Part shown: positions 1 to 6,510 of the stretch, piece by piece
Layout of the letters: each line of letters opens with the position of its first letter
How positions within the stretch are numbered: position 1 is the first letter of the stretch
NCBI RefSeq assembly: GCF_049532985.1
Contig: NZ_CP186693.1
Location: 2,852,001 to 2,916,000 of the forward strand
Direction of reading: 5' to 3'
Source: Promicromonospora sp049532985
GTDB taxonomy: Bacteria; Actinomycetota; Actinomycetes; Actinomycetales; Cellulomonadaceae
Length of the DNA: 64,000 nucleotides
Made by a program: the position numbers and the translations under genes
Notes under the pieces: model-generated
The model's database searches: none
Seen by the model: the letters and a program-made list of their open reading frames with translations, nothing else
What the model was told of the DNA's origin: nothing

Positions 1-1
1 G

Positions 2-1588
2 CGGCTGGAGGCCGACGGGGTGCTGGCCCGCGGCAGCCTGCGACCGGCCTCCCTCGGCGGCACCGGCGACGAGTGGTGCGACCCCGGCGTGCTGCGCCTG
101 CTCCGGCGCCGCTCGCTGGCGGTGCTGAGGGCCGAGGTGGAACCGGTCGAGCAGGAGGCGCTCGGCACCTTCCTGCCCCGCTGGCAGAACGTCTCCACGG
201 GCCTCCTGCGCGGTGCGGACGGTCTGGTGCAGGCGATCGAGCAGCTCGCGGGGGCGGCGGTGCCGGCATCGGCGCTGGAGACGCTCGTGCTGCCCGCCCG
301 GGTGGCCGACTACTCCCCCGCGCTCCTCGACGAGCTGACGGTCGCGGGCGAGGTGCTGTGGTCCGGGCACGCCCGCCTGCCCGGCTCCGGCAGCGGGGAC
401 GGCCTGGTGTCGCTCCACCTGGCCGACGGCGCCCCGCTCACCCTCGCCGACCCGGCACCGGTCGAGGAGGACGGCCCGCTGGACTCCGACCTGCACCGCG
501 CCGTGCTGGACCTGCTGACAGGGTCCGGCGGCTTCTTCCTGCCCCGGATCACGGAGCTCACGGGTGCCGAGACGGACGCGGTGCTCGACGCCCTCTGGGA
601 CCTCGTCTGGGCCGGCGAGGTCACCAACGACGGGCTGGGCGCCCTGCGCGAGCGTGTCAGCGGCGCGGGCGCCCACCGGGCGCCGCGTACGGCGGCGCGG
701 GCGCGCCCGGTACGGCGGTCGAGGTTCGCGCTCTCCCCGGGGCGCCCGGCCTCCGCGCTGCGAGCGAGCACGTCCGTTCCGGGCGGGGGCGGCCGCTGGG
801 CCGCGCTGCCGGCACGCGAGACCGATCCGACCGTGCGCGCGCATGCCCTGACCCAGGTGCTGCTCGAGCGGCACGGTGTGCTCACCCGGCCGGGTGCCGC
901 GGCGGAGGGCGTGGGCGCGGGATACCGCGACGTGTACCGCGTGCTGTCCGGGCTGGAGGAGCGGGGCGCGGTGCGGCGCGGGTACTTCGTCGAGCACCTG
1001 GGCGGCTCGCAGTTCGCGCTGCCCGGGGCCGTGGACCGGCTGCGGGTCGACGCGCAGGACCGCGCCCGGGTCGTCGAGGCCGAGCTGGAGGCGGTGGAGC
1101 GCACGTCCGCCCCGGCGTCCTCGGGCACGGGCGGTGCCGTGGTGCTCGCCGCGATGGACCCCGCCAACCCCTACGGCGCGGCGCTCGCCTGGCCCCCGGG
1201 CCCGGCGCCGGACGACCACGCCGGGGGCGACACACCGTCCGAGAACGGCGCTCCGGCACCTGGCACCAGCGGCACCAGGGCCGTCACCGCCCACCGCCCC
1301 GGTCGCAAGGCCGGTGCCGTCGTGGTGCTCACCCACGGTGACCTCACGCTGTTCGTGGAACGGGGCGGGCGCACGGTCCTGTCCTTCACCGAGAACACCG
1401 CCCGGCTGACGGCGGCCGCCGCCGCCCTCGCCCGCGCCGTCCGCGAGGGACGGCTGGGGCGGCTGGTGGTCCAGCGCGTCGACGGGGAGCCCGCCCTGGA
1501 CGCCGCCCGCCGTCAGCCGGCGGCGCGCGCGCTCCTGGAGGCCGGGTTCGCGATCACCCCGCGAGGTCTGCGGATCTCGGTGCGCTGA
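2..1588 (+). CDS. lhr: Lhr-family ATP-dependent helicase, C-terminal part (5' end outside window)
   Basis: The gene is cut by the window edge; the frame is open from base 2, so the GTG at 20 is internal. The visible 528 codons match the C-terminal region of the large superfamily 2 helicase Lhr: the stretch reading DPGVLRLLRRRSLAVLRAEV followed by EPVEQEALGTFLPRWQ is typical of the module after the helicase core. The motor domains with Walker A/B motifs would lie upstream and are not seen. A variable Pro/Ala/Gly-rich insert at codons 390-430 separates the conserved segments. Lhr is a 3'-5' DNA translocase induced by DNA damage in mycobacteria. A Nei glycosylase gene lies 0.9 kb downstream on the same strand, as in mycobacteria, which supports a repair role. 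The 3' end overlaps the convergent DUF998 gene by 35 bp. Confidence 0.9.
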   Translation, partial: RLEADGVLARGSLRPASLGGTGDEWCDPGVLRLLRRRSLAVLRAEVEPVEQEALGTFLPRWQNVSTGLLRGADGLVQAIEQLAGAAVPASALETLVLPARVADYSPALLDELTVAGEVLWSGHARLPGSGSGDGLVSLHLADGAPLTLADPAPVEEDGPLDSDLHRAVLDLLTGSGGFFLPRITELTGAETDAVLDALWDLVWAGEVTNDGLGALRERVSGAGAHRAPRTAARARPVRRSRFALSPGRPASALRASTSVPGGGGRWAALPARETDPTVRAHALTQVLLERHGVLTRPGAAAEGVGAGYRDVYRVLSGLEERGAVRRGYFVEHLGGSQFALPGAVDRLRVDAQDRARVVEAELEAVERTSAPASSGTGGAVVLAAMDPANPYGAALAWPPGPAPDDHAGGDTPSENGAPAPGTSGTRAVTAHRPGRKAGAVVVLTHGDLTLFVERGGRTVLSFTENTARLTAAAAALARAVREGRLGRLVVQRVDGEPALDAARRQPAARALLEAGFAITPRGLRISVR

Positions 1589-2291
1589 GCGCCGGAACCG
1601 GCTCGGTGCCGGGCTCCTCGACCGGGCCCTCCCGGTCGATCGTGGCCGCGAGCAGGAACAGGTAGCCGATCATGATGACGAACCCGATCCGCTCGATGAG
1701 GCCGAAGGCGATGATCCCCGAGTCGGCGAAGAACACGAGCGAGAGATGCACCGCCAGGAACACCGCCACCACGATGCCCAGTGTGCTCGCCGCCGCCCGC
1801 AGGCCCTGCGGGAGCGCGGACCGCGGCCGCTCGATCGAGCGCTCCAGGCTCAGGCCGACGAGCGGGAGCACGCAGAACGCGGTCGCCGCGCTCACGCGAT
1901 GGATCGTGGCCGAGAGAGTGGCGGCCGTGCCCGGCGGGTCCGTCGGGAAGGCCCCGACGAGCACCATGGCCACGGCGAAGACGATCATCGCGGCAGCGGG
2001 CACGGGCCCGACGGCGAGCCCGGCACGGTACATCCGGACGGTGAGGAGCAGGCCGAGCACCGCCAGCGTCACGCCGCCGGCGAGGATGAGCTCGCCACCA
2101 CCGGGAACGAAGGCGTACCAGCTGATCGGGTCGAGCACCGGGTCGACGACCGACGCGCCCACCACGTGCGCGGCGACCATGGGAAGCAACGCGGTGGCAC
2201 CGAACCAGCCGACCGCACGGGTGCTGCGGGCGTCTACGGGCGTAGCGGGCTGCTCGGGATGTCGTCCCAGGTCAACGGCTTCGACGGTCAT
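1554..2291 (-). CDS. DUF998-family membrane protein
   Basis: A 245-residue integral membrane protein with about six hydrophobic segments, starting with GWFGATALLPMVAAHVVGAS. It carries the FPTDPPG loop and an internal histidine (SATIHRVSAA) typical of DUF998 proteins, whose function is unknown. The ATG at 2291 is chosen (MTVEAVDLG); the longer open frame to 2357 has an arginine/cysteine-rich leader unlike the family. A GGCTAT box lies 5 nt before the ATG, so a leaderless transcript is possible. It is convergent with lhr and overlaps its last 35 bp. Membrane location follows from the hydrophobic profile; no enzymatic role can be assigned. Confidence 0.8.
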   Translation of the reverse strand: MTVEAVDLGRHPEQPATPVDARSTRAVGWFGATALLPMVAAHVVGASVVDPVLDPISWYAFVPGGGELILAGGVTLAVLGLLLTVRMYRAGLAVGPVPAAAMIVFAVAMVLVGAFPTDPPGTAATLSATIHRVSAATAFCVLPLVGLSLERSIERPRSALPQGLRAAASTLGIVVAVFLAVHLSLVFFADSGIIAFGLIERIGFVIMIGYLFLLAATIDREGPVEEPGTEPVPALSAPRSADLAG

Positions 2292-2495
2292 GGGACATAG
2301 CCTGACCGACCGGCGGCACGGAATCCATCGGGTTTCCCCCCGATCACACCCTGACATCTGCGGGGGTCATCCCCCTGGTCACCCGCGCCCGCTGTCCGGT
2401 GTGCCCGGTCCGGCCGGGGTGATATGCCGGTCGCACGCCATCACCGGGCGGAGGACGCCCACTACGCTGAAGGCCCCACGACGAGGGGAGCACTC

Positions 2496-3305
2496 GTGCC
2501 CGAGGGCGATGTCCTGCGTCTGACCGCCGAACGGCTCACCGCCGCGCTGCGCGGGCTGCCGCTCGTGCGCGCCGAGCTGCGCTGGCCCAGCGCGGCCGCC
2601 GCTCACCTGACCGGGGCGACCGCCCTGGAGACCGTCGCGTACGGCAAGCACCTGCTCACCCGGCTCGACGACGGCCGCACCCTGCACACGCACCTGCGGA
2701 TGGAAGGGCTCTGGAAGATCCATCGCACCGGTTCGCGGGACGCCACGGCACGCCACCCCGCCATCCGCGCCGTGCTCGCGACCGACGCCTGGACCGCCAC
2801 CGGATGGCACCTCGGCATGCTCGACCTGCTCCGCACGCACGACGAGCACCGCGTGCTGGCCGGGCTCGGCCCCGACGTGCTCGGTGCCGACTTCCCCACC
2901 GTCGGGCTGCCCGACGCCGCCGCACGGCTGGTGCGCGATCCGGACCGGCCACTATGCGCCGTCCTGCTGGACCAGCGGACCGCGGCCGGGATCGGCACCA
3001 TCTGGATGGCCGAGTCCCTCTTCGCCCGACGCCTGTGGCCCTGGACCCCGGCGGGGACGCTGTCGGAGCGGGAGCGGTACGACCTGCTGCGGACCGCCCG
3101 CCGGCTCATGGAGCGCAGCGTCGCCGTGGGCCGCGCACGGGGCCTGGGCGCGGTCGAGATGCACGCCCACGGCCGTGCGGGACGGCCCTGCCACCGCTGC
3201 GGCACCCCGATCGAGGTGGGGACGGCGAACGAGAAGCCCTTCGAGCGCCCGGTGTTCTGGTGTCCGGGGTGCCAGGCCCCCGACCGGGCCTCCGGCGCGG
3301 CGTGA
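2496..3305 (+). CDS. nei: Fpg/Nei-family DNA glycosylase (endonuclease VIII-like)
   Basis: Bifunctional DNA glycosylase/AP lyase of base-excision repair. The GTG at 2496 yields the required N-terminus M-P-E-G-D, where Pro2 is the catalytic nucleophile after Met removal and Glu3 assists; the in-frame codon at 2424 would bury Pro2 and is rejected. A GAGGGGAG ribosome site lies 6-14 nt upstream. Lys at KHLLTRLDDG and the helix-two-turn-helix around DQRTAAGIGTIWMAES are family features. The C-terminus holds a C-x2-C-x16-C-x2-C zinc finger (CHRCG ... FWCPGC). At 269 residues the length is normal. Position beside lhr matches mycobacteria. A possible -10 box TACGCT lies at 2463-2468. A second Fpg/Nei paralogue lies at 45.6 kb. 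Confidence 0.93.
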   Translation: MPEGDVLRLTAERLTAALRGLPLVRAELRWPSAAAAHLTGATALETVAYGKHLLTRLDDGRTLHTHLRMEGLWKIHRTGSRDATARHPAIRAVLATDAWTATGWHLGMLDLLRTHDEHRVLAGLGPDVLGADFPTVGLPDAAARLVRDPDRPLCAVLLDQRTAAGIGTIWMAESLFARRLWPWTPAGTLSERERYDLLRTARRLMERSVAVGRARGLGAVEMHAHGRAGRPCHRCGTPIEVGTANEKPFERPVFWCPGCQAPDRASGAA

Positions 3306-3315
3306 CGCACGCACG

Positions 3316-3375
3316 ACACAGAGCCGGGGCCGGGGTACCGATCAGGTGATCGGTACCCCGGCCCCGGCTCTGTGT
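3316..3375. terminator. Perfect 29-bp inverted repeat between convergent nei and clgR
   Basis: Arms at 3316-3344 and 3347-3375 are exact reverse complements over 29 bp with only GG between them (ACACAGAGCC... to ...GGCTCTGTGT). It lies just after the nei stop and 31 bp from the clgR stop, so it should terminate transcription from both sides. There is no U-tract, as is usual for actinobacterial terminators. Confidence 0.9.
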
Positions 3376-3406
3376 CTGCGGTACTGCCGTTCCTGGTACT
3401 GCCGGC

Positions 3407-3760
3407 TCAGCCGACCGGTGCCAGGTCCGACTGTGCGACCTCCCGCCGCCCTGCGGTCCGGTCGCCTCCCCGAGCCAGGAGCCCGGCGACGAAGTCCGCC
3501 GGGATGGTGTCGGGGATCTGGAAACCTTCGGCTACCGCTACGCGGTCGCTCACCTCACGCAGCACCAAGGACAGCGGCACGTCGAGCGCCTCGCAGATGG
3601 AACCGAGCAGCTCGGACGACGCCTCCTTCTGTCCTCGCTCCACCTCGCTGAGGTAGCCCAGCGACACTCGTGCCGCCGAGGAGACCTCCCGCAGGGTGCG
3701 CCCCTGACGCTGCCGCGTGTCACGCAGCACGTCTCCGATCTCTCGCCGTAGTACGACCAT
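3407..3760 (-). CDS. clgR: ClgR-like XRE-family transcriptional regulator
   Basis: A 117-residue protein with one N-terminal helix-turn-helix of the XRE type (RREIGDVLRDTRQRQGRTL, then EVSSAARVSLGYLSEVERGQ, recognition helix about residues 30-45). The QKEASSELLGSICEALDVPL stretch is the signature of ClgR, which activates clp protease genes, clgR itself and stress genes in Streptomyces, Corynebacterium and mycobacteria. The order ftsK-pgsA-cinA-clgR is diagnostic. The ATG at 3760 gives MVVLRREIG; the ORF to 4114 includes 247 bp of upstream leader. The C-terminus reads LAPVG, without the terminal Ala-Ala that promotes ClpP turnover in some homologues. It is separated from cinA by 247 bp, so it probably has its own promoter (a TACGGT box lies in that leader). 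Confidence 0.9.
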   Translation of the reverse strand: MVVLRREIGDVLRDTRQRQGRTLREVSSAARVSLGYLSEVERGQKEASSELLGSICEALDVPLSLVLREVSDRVAVAEGFQIPDTIPADFVAGLLARGGDRTAGRREVAQSDLAPVG

Positions 3761-4007
3761 CTCGCGCCCCCTCTCGGTGCCTGTCCCTGTACTCACGCCC
3801 TGTCCTGACTGGACCGGACGTGCCTTGCGTGTGGTGCGTCCTCCAAGAGCGGAGGTCGTTCTACCGTACCCCGCGCTCGTGGAGTTCTTGCGCCGGCTCC
3901 GGGTGGTCGGCCTGTTCGTGATCACACCGGGACCAACGTCGTGGATATGAGCCTTGTTCCCGAAGGCCCCCTCCGTCAAGCCCTGTGCAAGATTAAACCA
4001 AGAAGTT

Positions 4008-4529
4008 TCACTTGTCTGTAACTTCACGCGACTCGATCGCGGGCGTGTCGTGGTTTTCACCCGGCGCCTCGCTGACGAGCGTCGACGCGAGGTCCAGGAC
4101 CCCGCGCACCGCACCCGAGATCACCGTGGAACGGTCACCCGCGAGGTCGAGCCGGTGCACCTCCGTCGCCACGGGCGTGCTCACTGCGACGAACACCACG
4201 CCGGGCGGCTGACCGTCCTGAGGGTCCGGGCCCGCGACGCCCGTGGTCGCCAGGCCCACGTCGGAGCGCGTCAGCGCACGGACCCCGGCCGCCATCTGCG
4301 CGGCGACTGCCTCGTCCACGGCGCCCCGTTCGGCGAGCAGGTCCTCGTCCACGCCAAGCAGCCCGGCCTTGAGGTCCGTCGCGTAGGCCACCACGCCGCC
4401 GCGGACGACGCGCGACGCGCCAGGGACCGAGACCAGCGTCCCCGTCACGAGGCCGCCCGTCAGGGACTCCGCCACGCCGATCGTCCAGCCCCGGGCGGCC
4501 GCCGCGGCCAGCAGCTCGGCAACGGTCAT
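4008..4529 (-). CDS. cinA: CinA C-terminal-domain protein (nicotinamide-nucleotide amidohydrolase family)
   Basis: A 173-residue stand-alone CinA C-terminal domain. In enzymatically active members it deamidates NMN to NaMN in NAD salvage. Family motifs are visible: VAESLTGGLVTGTLVSVPGAS near the N-terminus, GGVVAYATDLKAGLLGV in the middle and LATTGVAGPDPQDGQPPGVV. The N-terminal MoaB-like/pyrophosphatase domain of full-length CinA is absent, as is usual in actinomycetes. The ATG at 4529 overlaps the pgsA stop in an ATGA junction, so translation is coupled to pgsA. Competence function should not be inferred from the name. Confidence 0.92.
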   Translation of the reverse strand: MTVAELLAAAAARGWTIGVAESLTGGLVTGTLVSVPGASRVVRGGVVAYATDLKAGLLGVDEDLLAERGAVDEAVAAQMAAGVRALTRSDVGLATTGVAGPDPQDGQPPGVVFVAVSTPVATEVHRLDLAGDRSTVISGAVRGVLDLASTLVSEAPGENHDTPAIESREVTDK

Positions 4530-5116
4530 GCCCGCGGCGCCTTCGCCCGCGCCTCCCGGCGGATCCGCCACCCCTGGTAGACGTACTCGACGCCGGTCAC
4601 GACGGTGACCACGAACGCCGCCATCAGCACGACCCAGGCGATCACGGTGAGCCAGCCGAGGCCCTCGCGCGGCAGCAGGAACAGCGAGATGGCCACGGTC
4701 TGCAGCACCGTCTTGAGCTTGCCGCCCCGTGACGCGGGCATCACCTCGTACTTGACCATGCCGAGGCGCATGAACGTGATGCCGAGCTCGCGCACCAGGA
4801 TCACCACGGGGATCCACCAGGGCAGCTCGCCGAGGGGGATCCAGAGCAGGATCAGCGCCGCGCCCACGAGGAGCTTGTCCGCGATCGGGTCGAGCAGCTT
4901 GCCCAGGTCGGTGATGAGGCCCCGCGACCGGGCAAGGTAGCCGTCGATCTTGTCCGACACCGCCGCCACCACGAAGATCGCCGTGGCCACGAGCCGCCAC
5001 GTCGTGTCGTCCCCGCCTTCGACGAGAAGTGCCCAGGCGAAGAACGGGACCATGGCGATGCGAATCATCGTGACGATGTTCGCAATGTTCCAGGGCGACG
5101 GAGCGTCGTTGACCAT
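4526..5116 (-). CDS. pgsA: CDP-alcohol phosphatidyltransferase (CDP-diacylglycerol-glycerol-3-phosphate 3-phosphatidyltransferase type)
   Basis: Transfers a phosphatidyl group from CDP-diacylglycerol to an alcohol, most likely glycerol-3-phosphate, at the inner membrane. The full CDP-alcohol transferase motif D-x2-D-G-x2-A-R-x8-G-x3-D-x3-D is present, starting at SDKIDGYLAR and ending at LLDPIADKL. There are five to six hydrophobic segments over 196 residues, a normal length. The ATG at 5116 (MVNDAPSPWNIAN) is supported by a -10 box TACGCT placed exactly 6 nt before it, indicating a leaderless mRNA. It overlaps cinA by 4 bp. The long open frame reaching 6382 upstream is antisense to the CapA gene and is not coding. 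Actinomycetes have several PgsA-like paralogues, so the exact alcohol substrate is inferred from synteny. Confidence 0.92.
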   Translation of the reverse strand: MVNDAPSPWNIANIVTMIRIAMVPFFAWALLVEGGDDTTWRLVATAIFVVAAVSDKIDGYLARSRGLITDLGKLLDPIADKLLVGAALILLWIPLGELPWWIPVVILVRELGITFMRLGMVKYEVMPASRGGKLKTVLQTVAISLFLLPREGLGWLTVIAWVVLMAAFVVTVVTGVEYVYQGWRIRREARAKAPRA

Positions 5117-5122
5117 TGCCCA

Positions 5123-5128
5123 AGCGTA
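5123..5128 (-). promoter_or_regulatory. -10 box TACGCT of leaderless pgsA transcript
   Basis: TACGCT on the minus strand ends 6 nt before the pgsA ATG, placing the predicted transcription start at the start codon. No ribosome-binding site is present. Confidence 0.6.
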
Positions 5129-5191
5129 ACGGCGCCGGGCGCCCCGCCCGGACCGGCGGTTCCTTTGGTCGCCGCGGCGTGCGACCTGCCA

Positions 5192-5197
5192 TAGCAT
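5192..5197 (+). promoter_or_regulatory. -10 box TAGCAT of leaderless capA-like transcript
   Basis: TAGCAT is followed by 6 nt and the GTG at 5204. The GGAGG that overlaps the start codon is too close to act as a Shine-Dalgarno site, so leaderless initiation is the better reading. Confidence 0.55.
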
Positions 5198-5203
5198 CCG
5201 GAG

Positions 5204-6454
5204 GTGACCACAGCCCGCGCCCTGCGGCTCCTCGCGTCCGCGGCCCTGTCCGGCGCCCTCGTGGCCGGCGCGGCGGGCTGCACGCCCGTCGCCGGACCGG
5301 CACCGGCGTCGACGCCCTCCCGGCCCGCCGCCCCGAGTGCGGCCCCCTCCCCCTCGCCCACCCCGACGCCGCGCGACGTCCGGTTCACGCTGCTCGCGGC
5401 GGGCGACGTGCTGACGCACGACCCGGTGAACGACTCGGCGACCGGCACGGGCGGCATCGACTACTCGCCGCTGCTGTCGGGCATCGACCCCTGGGTCGCC
5501 GGGGCGGACCTCGCCCTGTGCCATCTCGAGGTGCCCGTGGCGCCCGACGGCGTGGCGCCGTCGGGCTACCCGGTGTTCCGGGCGCCGCAGGAGATCGTCC
5601 GCGACCTGGGAGAGCAGGGCTGGGACGGCTGCTCGACGGCGTCCAACCATTCGGCCGACGCCGGCTACGACGGGCTCGCGGCCGCCCTGGACGCGTTCGA
5701 CCGCGCCGGCATGGGGCACGTCGGGACCGCACGCGACCGGCAGGAGTCGCTGGAGCCGCAGTACTACGAGCTGAACCGGGAGGGCCGGACCGTCACGGTC
5801 GCCCACCTGGCGGCGGCCTACGGGCTGAACGGGTACACCCCGCCGCGCGGCGACTGGTCGGTGGACCTCATCGACTCCACACGGATCGTCCGGCAGGCCG
5901 AGCAGGCGCGGGGCGCGGGCGCGGACCTGGTGGTCGTCAGCCTGCACGACGGCACCGAGTACGTCACCGAGCCCACCGACCACCAGAAGGAGACGGTCAA
6001 GGCGCTGGCGCGTTCCGGTCAGGTGGACCTCGTGATCGGCCACCACGCGCACGTACCGCAGCCCGTGGCGCACCTGCGCGGCGGCCCGGGCGGCGACGGG
6101 ATGTGGGTGGCGTACGGCCTCGGCAACCTCCTGTCCAACCAGGGGCCGGACTGCTGCGTGCTGGCATCGAACGTCGGCCTGATGATGGTGGCCGACGTCG
6201 TGCAGCGACCCGGCCGGCCCGCGCGCGTGACCGGCGTGCGGTGGGCGGGCACCACCGTCGACCTGGCCGCGGGCCACCGGCTGCGGGTGACCCGCGACGC
6301 GCTCGCGCACGCGGACCAGGGACAGCTCTCCACCGCCGACCTGCAGCAGCGGCTCACCATCGCCCAGGATGCGGCCGGTCACGCCGCGCGCGAGCAGAAG
6401 AAGCCGCCGCGCCCGACGGGCGAGCCCCCGCGCGTCGTCCCCCGCGGCCGCTGA
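5204..6454 (+). CDS. CapA-family lipoprotein (metallophosphatase fold, poly-gamma-glutamate capsule protein family)
   Basis: A 416-residue predicted lipoprotein. The N-terminus has a hydrophobic segment ending in the lipobox VAGAAGC (Cys about residue 25), then a Pro/Ala/Ser linker. The rest matches the CapA (PGA_cap) calcineurin-like fold: FTLLAAGDVLTHDPVN, DLALCHLEVPVAPDG, STASNHSADAGYDGL, VVSLHDGTEYVTEP, DLVIGHHAHVPQPVAH and WVAYGLGNLLSNQG. The metal-binding Asp, Asn-His and GHHAH residues are present. CapA is named for capsule synthesis in Bacillus, but no capB/capC partner is nearby, so the role in this organism is unknown; an exported phosphoesterase-like protein is all the sequence supports. 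It is divergent from pgsA and convergent with ftsK. Confidence 0.88.
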   Translation: MTTARALRLLASAALSGALVAGAAGCTPVAGPAPASTPSRPAAPSAAPSPSPTPTPRDVRFTLLAAGDVLTHDPVNDSATGTGGIDYSPLLSGIDPWVAGADLALCHLEVPVAPDGVAPSGYPVFRAPQEIVRDLGEQGWDGCSTASNHSADAGYDGLAAALDAFDRAGMGHVGTARDRQESLEPQYYELNREGRTVTVAHLAAAYGLNGYTPPRGDWSVDLIDSTRIVRQAEQARGAGADLVVVSLHDGTEYVTEPTDHQKETVKALARSGQVDLVIGHHAHVPQPVAHLRGGPGGDGMWVAYGLGNLLSNQGPDCCVLASNVGLMMVADVVQRPGRPARVTGVRWAGTTVDLAAGHRLRVTRDALAHADQGQLSTADLQQRLTIAQDAAGHAAREQKKPPRPTGEPPRVVPRGR

Positions 6455-6510
6455 CCCACGACGACCGGCCAGCGGCGACGGCCGGCCAGCGGCTCAGGTC
6501 ACCCGAGAGG

